64,000 nt of DNA from a virus, in IMG/VR virus record IMGVR_UViG_3300036861_000275, positions 1-64,000 of that record; one strand, 5' to 3'. Numbering within the stretch: position 1 is the stretch's first letter; every line of letters begins with the position of its first letter. This document shows, piece by piece, positions 22,512 through 31,446 of the stretch. The notes beneath the pieces were generated by a model. That model made no database searches. It saw only the letters and a program-made list of their open reading frames with translations, and was not told the DNA's origin. The position numbers were made by a program, and so were the translations under genes.

Positions 22512-23515
22512 AGCATGCTCCGGTAGGCCGATTCGATCCTGTCTAGCCAGACTTCCGGCGTGTATGCGCCTTGCCACGCCGCACGATTCATGACCGCTAG
22601 CGTAGTCGGCTGACAAGCCAGCGCCCTAACAATAGCATCCGGCATATCACGTTCCGGCATGGCCTGACGATTCCCGAGCAGGTCGAGCATTGGCCCCCCT
22701 TCCGCCGCAACTATCGGCAGGCCGGCGGCCATCGCCTCGAGCACGGCTAGAGGGCATCCCTCCATCTTGGACATGAAGACGAATAGGTTTGCTGTGCGTA
22801 ACAAGGCGTCTTTCAGTAATTCAGCGGTGCGTCCCAGGAAAAATACACGCTCCTGAATATCGAGGGTCCTGACGAGCGCCCGTGCCTCGGCCAGTAGCGG
22901 TCCGTCCCCGACCCAAATCAGGTCAGAGTCAGGCCGCATCCGTACTACATCTGCCCAGAGACGCACTAATTCTAGCGGCCGCTTTCGCGGTATTAGTGGC
23001 CCTACGGTAACGGCTAGATTCAATGTCCGGTAATACCCTTTGCCGCCCGGTTCTCGGATGCCGCATCCAGATACAACCACTGGCGGTAGCTTAGCATCCT
23101 TGCCCACGCGGGCAAACTCATTACGCAACTGCTGCGCCACGAAATGACTGTCGACCACCACCAGATCAGACTTAGATATGACCCAGCGCTCGACCGGTGC
23201 GCAGACAGGCTCCCAGTGATGTACATGCGTGACCATGGGAAGCCCTGTGCGGGCCAGGATACACGCCGGCCCTAGATGGCTTGTGGAATGACACCTGAGC
23301 AGGTCAAATGCCGGCCCAGATCGGCTGGCGGCCCGCAGCATCGGCGCCATGGTCGCCCACGCCACCGGCCACCGGCCTAGTCCTTTGCGCGGGAAAGATA
23401 CCGTACGGACACCATGTCCACGCTGTCCCAGCCCTAGAGCTAGCTCGTATTCGTACCGACTTCCGCCGCCGGTAGCGTTTGCCGTGAATCCGCAGGACGG
23501 ACTGAGGATTCTCAC
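22508..23515 (-). CDS. GT4-family glycosyltransferase
   Basis: 335 residues from a GTG at 23515 that overlaps the stop of a short hydrophobic peptide (GTGA). MRILSPSCGFTANATGGGSRYEYELALGL is a standard GT4 entry. LIPRKRPLELVRLWADV and MSKMEGCPLAVLEAMAAGLPIVAAEGG are the donor-site motifs. The TTG at 23548 is an alternative start. Confidence 0.85.
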   Translation of the reverse strand: MRILSPSCGFTANATGGGSRYEYELALGLGQRGHGVRTVSFPRKGLGRWPVAWATMAPMLRAASRSGPAFDLLRCHSTSHLGPACILARTGLPMVTHVHHWEPVCAPVERWVISKSDLVVVDSHFVAQQLRNEFARVGKDAKLPPVVVSGCGIREPGGKGYYRTLNLAVTVGPLIPRKRPLELVRLWADVVRMRPDSDLIWVGDGPLLAEARALVRTLDIQERVFFLGRTAELLKDALLRTANLFVFMSKMEGCPLAVLEAMAAGLPIVAAEGGPMLDLLGNRQAMPERDMPDAIVRALACQPTTLAVMNRAAWQGAYTPEVWLDRIESAYRSML

Positions 23516-23568
23516 CACAGCCCCAAGAAAAGCATTCGTATCAGCCAAGCGCCTAGTAGTGCCAACAT
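23512..23568 (-). CDS. 18-residue hydrophobic leader peptide
   Basis: MLALLGAWLIRMLFLGLW, stop overlapping the glycosyltransferase start (GTGA). It lies in the 64-base gap after the aminotransferase gene. It could be a micro membrane protein or a coupling leader. Very short, so uncertain. Confidence 0.3.
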   Translation of the reverse strand: MLALLGAWLIRMLFLGLW

Positions 23569-23579
23569 GACCCAGCGCC

Positions 23580-24680
23580 TTACCATTTTCCTGTTATCCG
23601 TCCTATTTCGCGCACTACGGTGACCTGTTGATCAGCCGTAATGTCGGGACCGCTTGGCAAAATCAACAGCGTCCTAAGAAGATTCTCGGCTACAGGTGTC
23701 GGTGTAGATACCGACACATGCGGATAAAATCCGAGAGGGTAAAAACCCGGCCGCGTCTCGACACCAAGTTCGCCCAAAGCTAGCCCCAGGTCTCCTGGTA
23801 ACATTTTTGTGAACGTGTCCGTCTTGAGTGCGGTCAGCCACCACGCCGGCGTATGCGGGCCTGGGCTCTGAAAGGCGGACTCCGACACGCCGGTCGCCAG
23901 ATGCTCGAACGCAGACAACCATCCAGCGTGAACCTGATTGCGTTTGAAGACCAGTTCCTGAATACGTTCTAGTTGGGCACAGGCCAAGGCGGCGTTCAAA
24001 TGAGCCGGCTGCATATTCAGACCGGGCTTAGTCGCCCAGTACCGAACCCGACTGCACGGTAAACCGTTGTGCGACCACTGCCGCACGAGACGAGCAATCT
24101 CAGAATCATCGGTCAGGACGGCGCCTAGTTGGCCACCGCTGATGGTCTTTTCCCCACGGAAACTCATGATGCTGACCGCTCCACGACTGCCAGCTACTTG
24201 ACCGTTGGCATACATGGCGCCGTGGGCCTCGGATGCGTCCTCGATCAACGGCACGTCGTGTTGTGAACACCAATCCGCTATGAGGTCGCTTTCCTTGGCC
24301 AGCACTCCGTAGGTATGAGCTAACACTACCGCTTCTAGTGGAGCCGTCCCTATATCAGAGACGAGGTGCATGCCAAAAGTTCTTGGTTCGGCGTCGGCTA
24401 TCCGGATACTGAGCCCGGCCATGATAGCGGCATTGCAGACCGCGTCGCAAGTATACGCCGGGAGCAAGACCGGTCCCTTGATGTCAAGCGCCCGGAGTGC
24501 CAGGTAAAGCGCGGCCGTACCGGACGACACGGCAACCACGTGGGCTCGGCCAGTCAGTTTGCACAGCCAATCCTCGAACCGATCGACATACGGGCCAACA
24601 GTCACCCAGCCGGATCTAAGGGCCGCCGCTACGTATTCCTGTTCTAATGGACCAAGCGACGGCGAATTTAGCGGAATCAA
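23580..24680 (-). CDS. DegT/DnrJ/EryC1-family sugar aminotransferase (PseC/LegC-like role)
   Basis: 366 residues from a TTG at 24680 overlapping the upstream stop. VSSGTAALYLALRAL near residues 51-65 and EDASEAHGA near 148 are the PLP pocket; SFRGEKTISGGQLGAVLTDD near 170 carries the Schiff-base Lys. The fold adds an amino group to a keto-sugar nucleotide from glutamate. Next to a NeuB and a NeuA homologue, a role in making the amino precursor of a nonulosonic acid (as PseC or LegC) is likely. Confidence 0.85.
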   Translation of the reverse strand: MIPLNSPSLGPLEQEYVAAALRSGWVTVGPYVDRFEDWLCKLTGRAHVVAVSSGTAALYLALRALDIKGPVLLPAYTCDAVCNAAIMAGLSIRIADAEPRTFGMHLVSDIGTAPLEAVVLAHTYGVLAKESDLIADWCSQHDVPLIEDASEAHGAMYANGQVAGSRGAVSIMSFRGEKTISGGQLGAVLTDDSEIARLVRQWSHNGLPCSRVRYWATKPGLNMQPAHLNAALACAQLERIQELVFKRNQVHAGWLSAFEHLATGVSESAFQSPGPHTPAWWLTALKTDTFTKMLPGDLGLALGELGVETRPGFYPLGFYPHVSVSTPTPVAENLLRTLLILPSGPDITADQQVTVVREIGRITGKW

Positions 24681-25597
24681 CTCTGTTTCTCCTTCCAGAT
24701 GTGATGGCTCTGTCCTGCGATGATGCGTAACTTACGCATCGGCCCGTATTCGGACTCGTGCATCGCTATGATGCCGTTACCTTTAGCCTCTTCCCAGCGC
24801 CTAATGTAGCGTGTCAGCCTGGCCAGACCAGCCGGTTCCAAAGACGCACTTTGATCCGTCCCCCACGCGGAGCGATCTAAAGTAAAGTGCGCCTCGATCA
24901 CCGCGGCGCCGAGTACGGCGGCAGCGAACTTATCCCATATACCGACCGCATGGCTGGAGTACCCTACCACCGCTTCATGACCAAAGGCTTCATGAAACGT
25001 TAGGATAGCCTTCAGGTTGAGCGCCTCCGGTGGACATGGGTATGCCGATTTGCACCACAGGATCACCAGCGGCATTCCCGGCGACGCCATGAGTAGAATA
25101 TTGTAGGCCCGGATGATCTCGGCATCCGACGACATGCCCGTCGAAAGTATCACAGGCTTACCCGTTTTTGCCGCTGCCACCAGAAGGGAGTCGTCCGTCA
25201 AGCATGCGGACGGGATCTTATACGCCGGCAGATCGTACTGCTTCAGAAATTCCAGGCTCGGTGTATCCCATGCCGAAGCGAACCAGGTGATGTTCTCGCG
25301 GGCACAAAATGATGCTATAGCATCGAACTCGCGCGTCTCGAACTCAAGCCGGCGCCGATAGGTCATGTAGTCCATCTGGCCCCACGGAGTATCACGCATC
25401 ACCGACCGCTGCGCTACAGGTACGGCGATTTCCAGGGTGCGTTTCTGAAACTTCACGGCATTAGCGCCAGAATCAATGGCGGTCCAGATCATCTTGAGTG
25501 CTGTGGCGACATCGCCGTTGTGGTTTTGCCCTATCTCCGCGACTATATAGCAAGGCAAATCCTGCCCGACTTCGGCGTGGTCTATCCTCACCCTCAT
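24677..25597 (-). CDS. neuB: NeuB-family nonulosonic acid synthase (canonical copy)
   Basis: 306 residues; ATG at 25597 overlaps the cytidylyltransferase stop (ATGA). AEIGQNHNG near residues 20-28 is the canonical ExGxNHxG motif. KIPSA, ILSTGM, SAYPCPPEALNL, VGYSSHAVG and EAHFTLDRSAWGTDQSASLEP give the TIM-barrel active site with both metal-binding histidines. The family condenses PEP with a hexosamine to make sialic, legionaminic or pseudaminic acid. The C-terminal antifreeze-like (SAF) domain is absent or very short. Part of a four-gene coupled block with aminotransferase, NeuA and epimerase. Confidence 0.9.
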   Translation of the reverse strand: MRVRIDHAEVGQDLPCYIVAEIGQNHNGDVATALKMIWTAIDSGANAVKFQKRTLEIAVPVAQRSVMRDTPWGQMDYMTYRRRLEFETREFDAIASFCARENITWFASAWDTPSLEFLKQYDLPAYKIPSACLTDDSLLVAAAKTGKPVILSTGMSSDAEIIRAYNILLMASPGMPLVILWCKSAYPCPPEALNLKAILTFHEAFGHEAVVGYSSHAVGIWDKFAAAVLGAAVIEAHFTLDRSAWGTDQSASLEPAGLARLTRYIRRWEEAKGNGIIAMHESEYGPMRKLRIIAGQSHHIWKEKQS

Positions 25598-26313
25598 TTG
25601 CAGTCTCCCGGCGTCCATCGCCGCTGGGCGGCTATTGTGGCGGCGCGCTCTAGATCGTCCAGTGTGTCTATCTGACACGCACGGTCCTCGGCGGGATACG
25701 GTACTACCAATCCGGCTATGGTGTACCCTTCCATACTGCCGGCACGAATGCAGCGTACCCGCACAGCGTCAATCCAGCCGGCCGATTGGAATGCTGGCGG
25801 TAACAACTGACGTGGATGATTAGCTCGGCTATCCTCAGAAATGTAGGGGGCCAGCCAAGGCTGACCCGAGAGATCGCCGAGAACCTTATACATCTTGAGA
25901 GGATGGTGGATGGCCGGCACCACAGATCGTATCGAGTCTATCTCTGGATGTGCATCCATGAACTCGACTACGTCTTTGATGTTCTCCGGATTCCTGAACG
26001 GTGCCGTCGGGCGCAGCCAGACTATCAAATCGTCCGAGTCCAAGACGGTCTCGAAAATGAGATGCTGCGCCACTGGTAGATCCGGTGTCCAATCCTGACT
26101 CCAACGGCTCGGCCTTTCCAGGACGCCCACGTTGAGCCTCTCCGCCTCTGCCAGGATTTCGACTGATTCACTAGACACGATGACTGGGTAGGTCGTGTGG
26201 CGCGTGGCCATGACAGCCCACTCCAAGAGGGTGGCGCCGTTCAGTTTAGACAGATTCTTGCCGGGTATGCCCTTAGATCCACCGCGGGCCGGTATTACGA
26301 TTGTAGTTTTCAA
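25594..26313 (-). CDS. neuA: CMP-nonulosonate cytidylyltransferase (NeuA-like)
   Basis: 239 residues from a TTG at 26313 overlapping the epimerase stop (TTGA). The N terminus KTTIVIPARGGSKGIPGKNL is the nucleotide-binding signature of CMP-NeuAc synthetases (PARGGSKGIxxKN). LRPTAPFRNPENI and a C-terminal Asp-rich end (DTLDDLERA) complete the family. It activates the acid made by NeuB as a CMP-sugar. Confidence 0.9.
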   Translation of the reverse strand: MKTTIVIPARGGSKGIPGKNLSKLNGATLLEWAVMATRHTTYPVIVSSESVEILAEAERLNVGVLERPSRWSQDWTPDLPVAQHLIFETVLDSDDLIVWLRPTAPFRNPENIKDVVEFMDAHPEIDSIRSVVPAIHHPLKMYKVLGDLSGQPWLAPYISEDSRANHPRQLLPPAFQSAGWIDAVRVRCIRAGSMEGYTIAGLVVPYPAEDRACQIDTLDDLERAATIAAQRRWTPGDCK

Positions 26314-27245
26314 TGCCGACCGCAAATGTGGTGCTCGATTACCCGTTCTAGGCCGGCTGGCAGCGGGATCGTAGCCTCCCACCCGAGGTTATTCAGTCGA
26401 TCCGTGTTCAAGCACTCGACGTAGCCGTTCTGGCTTCTGTCGATATTCAGGACCCGGGGCGTCACTTTGCCGCCGGTTAACTTACACACCAGGTCAGCCA
26501 CCTCCAGAACTGAATAGGTCATGGCGGAGGCGCAGTTATACGATCCTCTCGCGTCCTTGTTGGCCACCGCCTCGGCTAGGATCATGTACGCCCTCACGAC
26601 GTCATCGACATGGATGTAGCTCTTACGCGGGCTTCCGTCAGAGTTGATGACCGGGGATACCCAGCGTAGAGCCGACGAAACCGCGCTTGGGATCAGATGG
26701 TTGGAATGCGGATCGAGCTCGCCATAGGCATTGACATGCCGCAGGTTTGCCACCGGTAACCCATCGAGGGCCGCTTGGCTCACCAGTATGTCAGCCGCGG
26801 CCTTAGTAGCGCCGTATACGTCCACCGGGCGCAGCATATACTGCTCAGTCATCGCGGCGCCTGCATAGTTCCCGTACACACGATCAGACGATGCGAAAAC
26901 AGCAGCCTTCAAAGTAGGCTGGCCGTCTATCCGGATACTAGATAAAACATCATGCGCGGCCTGAACGTTCGCCAGGAATGCCCTCCCTGGATCATCTTTA
27001 CACTTATGCACGTCCACCGCTCCGGCCAGGTGAAATATGATTTCCGTTCCCCCAATATACTTCAAGCCTCGATAGACCGGCACGTCGCCAAGACCAAGGG
27101 CGGTCCATGCCCGACTGTCGCACACTAGATCACGGCCGGACACGACCGCGCCGGTATCTACCAGAACCTTAACCAAGTGCGATCCCACGAACCCGACACA
27201 CCCGGTCACAACCACTCCCTTGCCGCGCCAGAATGCGCTAGTCAT
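26310..27245 (-). CDS. NAD-dependent sugar-nucleotide epimerase/dehydratase
   Basis: 311 residues from MTSAFWRGK; ATG at 27245 overlaps the upstream stop. VVVTGCVGFVGSHLV near residues 11-25 is the Rossmann NAD site, and YGATK near 150 is the catalytic Tyr-Lys pair of the extended SDR family. SSDRVYG and NVYG-like (NAYGELDP) motifs agree. Substrate probably a UDP- or GDP-sugar feeding the cassette. Confidence 0.85.
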   Translation of the reverse strand: MTSAFWRGKGVVVTGCVGFVGSHLVKVLVDTGAVVSGRDLVCDSRAWTALGLGDVPVYRGLKYIGGTEIIFHLAGAVDVHKCKDDPGRAFLANVQAAHDVLSSIRIDGQPTLKAAVFASSDRVYGNYAGAAMTEQYMLRPVDVYGATKAAADILVSQAALDGLPVANLRHVNAYGELDPHSNHLIPSAVSSALRWVSPVINSDGSPRKSYIHVDDVVRAYMILAEAVANKDARGSYNCASAMTYSVLEVADLVCKLTGGKVTPRVLNIDRSQNGYVECLNTDRLNNLGWEATIPLPAGLERVIEHHICGRH

Positions 27246-27850
27246 ATCTTCACCTTTTTCCCTAGCGGAATACCGTGTAAGATCCCGAGGACATCCCGAA
27301 TGTATTCGCGTAGCCGGACCGCAGCGAACCACAGCCGCTCAAACCAGATAGCTTCCATCATGTAGACCGTATAGCCTTTGCTCCGGTCAGCCGGCCTGTA
27401 GTGAGCCTTCGCCCATCTGCGTGTGTCGAGGGTTCTCTCCAGGGCCTCGAGTTGTGAATCTCGGTTACCCTCTATGAATACCACCCCGCCGATAGCAAGC
27501 CTCCGGAAATGGTCGGACTGTGTAGTGCCGTCCACCACCAGAAAGTCATACAGGCAGTCGCCTGGTCCTAGACAAATCCGCAGACGAACTTCCTTCCCCC
27601 GTGGCAGGTTCTGACTTAACTGGGTACGGCACCAAGGTTCCGGTTCTTCGGCCACAATACGGGTATGCCGTGGGGCGGCCCGCATGATAATCGACGTCAA
27701 CGTCCCGATGCCGGCGCCTACTTCGTACACAAAATGAGGTTGGCAGCAGCGTATCCACCAGTCCAGACCCTCGCACGCGAAGACAGTAGCAATCTGCTCA
27801 GAGCCGGCTCGGCTAGCGAAATCCGCTCGGACTTCCGCTGGCGTCATCAT
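27242..27850 (-). CDS. SAM-methyltransferase-like protein
   Basis: 202 residues. FVYEVGAGIGTLTSIIMRAAP near residues 39-59 is a motif I (ExGxGxG). YDFLVVDGTTQSDHFRRLAIGGVVFIEGN later resembles the class I fold with VDG/EG motifs, as in DUF-type methyltransferases beside glycosyltransferases. Start overlaps the next upstream stop (ATGA). Confidence 0.75.
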   Translation of the reverse strand: MMTPAEVRADFASRAGSEQIATVFACEGLDWWIRCCQPHFVYEVGAGIGTLTSIIMRAAPRHTRIVAEEPEPWCRTQLSQNLPRGKEVRLRICLGPGDCLYDFLVVDGTTQSDHFRRLAIGGVVFIEGNRDSQLEALERTLDTRRWAKAHYRPADRSKGYTVYMMEAIWFERLWFAAVRLREYIRDVLGILHGIPLGKKVKI

Positions 27851-29115
27851 CGGACTAAGCCGGCGATTAGCGTTGCTAGTCTCCTGGCCGTGTGTCCGTC
27901 AGTCTGAACTACGGACTGTGCATTATGGATAAGTCCGGATGCCAGCCATTTCGGCATTGTTCTATGAACTCGCGCTAGTACGGCCTGTTCTAGTTGCTCT
28001 TGCGTCTTGGCTACGACGACACCTGGCCAATCAGTAACGGCCTTCATATGCTCAAAGCCGGCATGGTCCAGGAGATCACCGGTCTCTCGGTCTCCGCCCT
28101 CACTACCGCCAGTTGATGGCCCATAACTGACCAGGATGGACGGAGTGCCTTGAAGCGCCGCCTCGATCACCAGAGTCGAGAATGCCGTAACAACCACCTT
28201 CACCTTGCCCAGCATCCCGCGCAGAGGCCCCGGCGCGCTAGCACCGGTATCCAGGTATACGCCGAGATCTCGCCATGCTCGCGATTGCTCGACAAGATCG
28301 GCCTTCGATCGGCCCTGTAGCCGGCGAGGGTGTAACCTATACCAGACCCTAAATCTGCGTTTCCTTGCCAGGTTAGCCAGATCCCTGACTAGGCCCTCCT
28401 CGTCCCGCATATAGGCTATAGACGTACCGGCCACAAGCACTATCGGTGGTTTGCCTGGTAGCAACCTTTTATTTATAGCCTCCGATGCTGGGGCGTCTAG
28501 GCGCAGCGATCCAATGATATGCACTTTGTCTGAGTCGAATCCGTGACAAAGAGCATGCGCTAAGGACGCCTTACCCCACACCGCGACGTGGTCAGGCTTG
28601 ACTAGATAACTACCCTTCGATGTTAACGTATCCCAGGAAGCAACGATGCCGAGAGTCGGGATACCTAGGCGCCTTGCGGACTTGAACAGATCCGCCTCTT
28701 GGCCGCGGTAAATATCCGTGACCGCAACTATGACGTCAGGTTGAAGCACTTTGAGCGCTTGCACGGTCAGTCTACGTACCGGGATCAGCTTTTCGATACT
28801 CCTAGCAAGCCGCTCGCCGTCGCGCACATACCGATCAACAAGACTACATAGCCAGATCTCAAGCCGGAGTCGTGTTGCTCTACGCCTGCCCAGCTTCGTC
28901 TTGGCCGTCACAGAACCGTGTCGTTCCCAGGCGGTATAGATGAGAGTCCTGAGAATCCGACGCCGCAGCCAGGATACCGGAGCCGGCGCTTGCACGTCTT
29001 TGTCTAACAGATGTTCCGCCGTGATGCCGGCTCCAGATAGATAGTAATCCATCTTCGCCTGGTACCAGTCGCGCTCCAGGGCCTCGCTCCCTAAGTAGAC
29101 TAGAACTCGTTTCAT
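27847..29115 (-). CDS. GT-B-fold surface polysaccharide transferase
   Basis: 422 residues. IIGSLRLDAPASEA, IVLVAGTSIAY and VVVTAFSTLVIEAALQGTPSILVSYG near residues 325-350 follow the C-terminal half of CDP-glycerol glycerophosphotransferase and related GT-B polysaccharide enzymes. The N-terminal half is long and basic. The NDP-sugar hydrolase PseG also has this fold, so an alternative role in the nonulosonate pathway cannot be ruled out. Confidence 0.65.
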   Translation of the reverse strand: MKRVLVYLGSEALERDWYQAKMDYYLSGAGITAEHLLDKDVQAPAPVSWLRRRILRTLIYTAWERHGSVTAKTKLGRRRATRLRLEIWLCSLVDRYVRDGERLARSIEKLIPVRRLTVQALKVLQPDVIVAVTDIYRGQEADLFKSARRLGIPTLGIVASWDTLTSKGSYLVKPDHVAVWGKASLAHALCHGFDSDKVHIIGSLRLDAPASEAINKRLLPGKPPIVLVAGTSIAYMRDEEGLVRDLANLARKRRFRVWYRLHPRRLQGRSKADLVEQSRAWRDLGVYLDTGASAPGPLRGMLGKVKVVVTAFSTLVIEAALQGTPSILVSYGPSTGGSEGGDRETGDLLDHAGFEHMKAVTDWPGVVVAKTQEQLEQAVLARVHRTMPKWLASGLIHNAQSVVQTDGHTARRLATLIAGLVR

Positions 29116-29372
29116 GGCCTAGGAGGGCTATTGATTTCGATCCAGGCTCGCGCGCCCCATGGTAGAGGCTTGTTTTTGTCGTACACCACCCGACCCATCA
29201 CGCCCTCGTGCCCACATTGCTGACAGACGGCAGTGAGCGGTATCTGGTGGGCGTAATCCTGTTTACCGTACTTGCCATTACTGATTCGCAGCGGTGGCTT
29301 ATTCTCGCCTCGCTTGAGGTTCGAGATGATGGTGTTTTTGCAGACAGTGATGTAGATCAGAAAGCTCTTCAC
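29112..29372 (-). CDS. Small protein with CxxC zinc site
   Basis: 86 residues from a GTG overlapping the stop of the upstream Cys-rich gene (GTGA). CQQCGHEG near residues 49-56 may bind zinc; a short hydrophobic N terminus (SFLIYITVCKNTII) precedes it. Function unknown. Confidence 0.55.
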   Translation of the reverse strand: MKSFLIYITVCKNTIISNLKRGENKPPLRISNGKYGKQDYAHQIPLTAVCQQCGHEGVMGRVVYDKNKPLPWGARAWIEINSPPRP

Positions 29373-29575
29373 GGCTGGCAAACTGGACACGGTACCATAT
29401 CGTGTTCAGTCTCGGGGTCTGCGCAGCAGCAGGTGTCCTCGAAACAGTCATCAAGGACGATGCCTTCTCCGCCGCATTCGTAGCACTCGTCTCCGTCATA
29501 CTCATCCGGCCATTCTTCGGTCCCGTTTGTCTCATCAATGGCATCGTCAGAGTATCGCGGATCATCCGGATTCAT
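29369..29575 (-). CDS. Acidic Cys-rich miniprotein
   Basis: 68 residues with a strongly acidic N terminus. CYECGGEG...CFEDTCCC...CPVC forms two DnaJ-like CxxCxGxG-type zinc pairs. Located between the DUF5131 gene and the sugar cassette. Confidence 0.6.
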   Translation of the reverse strand: MNPDDPRYSDDAIDETNGTEEWPDEYDGDECYECGGEGIVLDDCFEDTCCCADPETEHDMVPCPVCQP

Positions 29576-29582
29576 CACACCA

Positions 29583-30470
29583 TCACCTTACCTGATGATT
29601 GTCCGCGTGGGCAACAGGAAACTGCTGGATGCGTAGGTCCTCTGGCCATTCGGCCGGATCGCTGCCTTTGCGGTCGCGGATATTGACTGTCTCGATCCTT
29701 CCGCTAGCCGTAAGGTCGCTGTCGTAGACATTAGCCCCTAGCTGCTTGACGAACACTGGTACGCCGTAGCATTGTGCAACCACATCGCGAATCCAGTCGA
29801 GGTCGCATGGTCTAGCGTGAGGCCCGCTCTCGCCGCCTATGATGACCCACTGCTGGGTGCCTTTGTAGGTGAGCCACGTCTTGGGGATCTCGACAGGGCC
29901 TAGCAGCGGCTCTATCGAGAGAAACTGCACGGCGGCCGGCGTAGCTTGCAAGTCGGATATGCGCTGGTCCATGGCGGCCTGATTCTCGATAGAGACGCCG
30001 AGCCAGACGTTAGGGAGGACCGGATAGCCGCGGCGCTGCATAGTCTGCATCGACTCCATCATCCGCTCGGGCCGCTTCGTGAGGACCTGGTAGGTGTGTC
30101 GCGGCGTGTGTTCCATCACGCTGAAGATGGCGTCGATCCACCCGTCCTCGACCTTCTCGTGGAACAGGTCGGACATGGAGTTGACGAAAATCCTCTTGGG
30201 CGATTTCCAGCGGAGCGGTAGATCTAAGGCTTCTTCGATGAACCGGACCTCGCCGGTCCAGCGGGCAACCGTAGCGCTTTCGCCTGTCCCGTCTTCTACG
30301 ATGCGCTTACGTCGGGCAAGCCCCTCGTATGGCTGGCCCGGACCAGAGAACCGAGCGGCGATCACCTCGGCATAGCAGTTACGACAACCCTCGGAGACGC
30401 GAGAACATCCTCTGATTGGATTCCAAACCATATCCGTCCAGGAGATTGAGGTCTTACCGGCCACTGGCAA
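29583..30470 (-). CDS. DUF5131 (phage Gp37/Gp68-like) protein
   Basis: 295 residues. NPIRGCSRVSEGCRNCYAE near residues 17-35 is a CxxxxxxCxxC cluster as in radical-SAM-like DUF5131 proteins. FVNSMSDLFHEKV, VLTKRPERM, NVWLGVSIENQ and VIIGGESGPHARP are the family signature blocks. Common in mobile elements and phages; the biochemical activity is not established to my knowledge. It interrupts the sugar cassette and ends inside a glycosyltransferase-like gene start region. Confidence 0.9.
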   Translation of the reverse strand: MPVAGKTSISWTDMVWNPIRGCSRVSEGCRNCYAEVIAARFSGPGQPYEGLARRKRIVEDGTGESATVARWTGEVRFIEEALDLPLRWKSPKRIFVNSMSDLFHEKVEDGWIDAIFSVMEHTPRHTYQVLTKRPERMMESMQTMQRRGYPVLPNVWLGVSIENQAAMDQRISDLQATPAAVQFLSIEPLLGPVEIPKTWLTYKGTQQWVIIGGESGPHARPCDLDWIRDVVAQCYGVPVFVKQLGANVYDSDLTASGRIETVNIRDRKGSDPAEWPEDLRIQQFPVAHADNHQVR

Positions 30471-31446
30471 CTCGGTCTTCGAGATCCATCACGATCCGTA
30501 GGCCCGCTTTACCATCCGCCCATCCTAGATACCGTTCGATGTACTCCTGCCGGGCCGACTCAATCATCCCGAATGGCACGAATCCGTACGCGGCTTCGTA
30601 GCGCATGCCAGTTCCGGGCCAACTGTAAAAGTTACGCTCAGACCAGGGATTGAAGTCCACACCTCGGCCGGCGTAAGCGTTCCATCCTCGCGGCGCTACA
30701 TTCCAGGACGGAACATTAGCAAGCACGGCCTCAGCCACTCCAGAGGAGCAATGGTGAATGAAGAGCCCGGCCCGGTTCAACAGCGTCACCGGGTCCTGAT
30801 TGGCTACTACGTCGGCAGCGTCGCGCGTGTACTCCGGCAGATACACCTTGTCGCGGGCCGAAACCACCAGCGGCCAGCCTAGCTTGTCGGCAGCCTGCCT
30901 GGCCGCCTTCACAGTCCGCCGATCCTCGAACTGCATCTTGAGCCAGAAAAGACTGTCAAGGTGGTGCGCGCCCCATGGGAACGGGTAGTAGAGTACCGAT
31001 TTCGGCGGTAGCGGTAGCGGATCGGTGGGCCCACTCATAGGATGCCCGACCGGGACGAAGTTTCTAGGAAACAGCCTTTCCTGCCGTTCCTGCCAGAAGC
31101 CTAGCCATGCCGAGCTCCAAGAGTACACGACGTCCCAGTGCTCTGGGTTCAGATAAACCAGATCCGACCACGAAGTCTGGAGTGCGGCGCATATCCCACC
31201 GATGCCGCGAGGATCAATGTCTAGAGCTGCTGGAACCAGCCAGGCGTCCATGGCCGGTGTCAAGTCATCCGGACCGCGGTAGTGGACCCAGTATGGCAGG
31301 CGCTCTCTGCTAACCGTGTGCTTGGCGTCACCCGGCTTGGGTCGACCTAGCACATAGACATCATGCCCACGTGCCGTGGCTACTAATGCTGTCCCCTCGC
31401 ACCAGCGCCATTGATTAGCTCGCCTGATTACGATGCCTAACTTCAT
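30454..31446 (-). CDS. GT-B-like protein, PseG/glycosyltransferase candidate
   Basis: 330 residues from MKLGIVIRRANQWRW; ATG overlaps the NeuB stop (ATGA). The short N-terminal Rossmann start and LNRAGLFIHHCSSGVAEAVLANVPSWNVA near residues 233-260 resemble the C-terminal donor loop of GT-B enzymes (SSxxxEAxxxxVPs). It lies directly after a NeuB gene, where a PseG-type UDP-sugar hydrolase or a transferase would fit. The exact family is not clear. Confidence 0.55.
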   Translation of the reverse strand: MKLGIVIRRANQWRWCEGTALVATARGHDVYVLGRPKPGDAKHTVSRERLPYWVHYRGPDDLTPAMDAWLVPAALDIDPRGIGGICAALQTSWSDLVYLNPEHWDVVYSWSSAWLGFWQERQERLFPRNFVPVGHPMSGPTDPLPLPPKSVLYYPFPWGAHHLDSLFWLKMQFEDRRTVKAARQAADKLGWPLVVSARDKVYLPEYTRDAADVVANQDPVTLLNRAGLFIHHCSSGVAEAVLANVPSWNVAPRGWNAYAGRGVDFNPWSERNFYSWPGTGMRYEAAYGFVPFGMIESARQEYIERYLGWADGKAGLRIVMDLEDRVASGR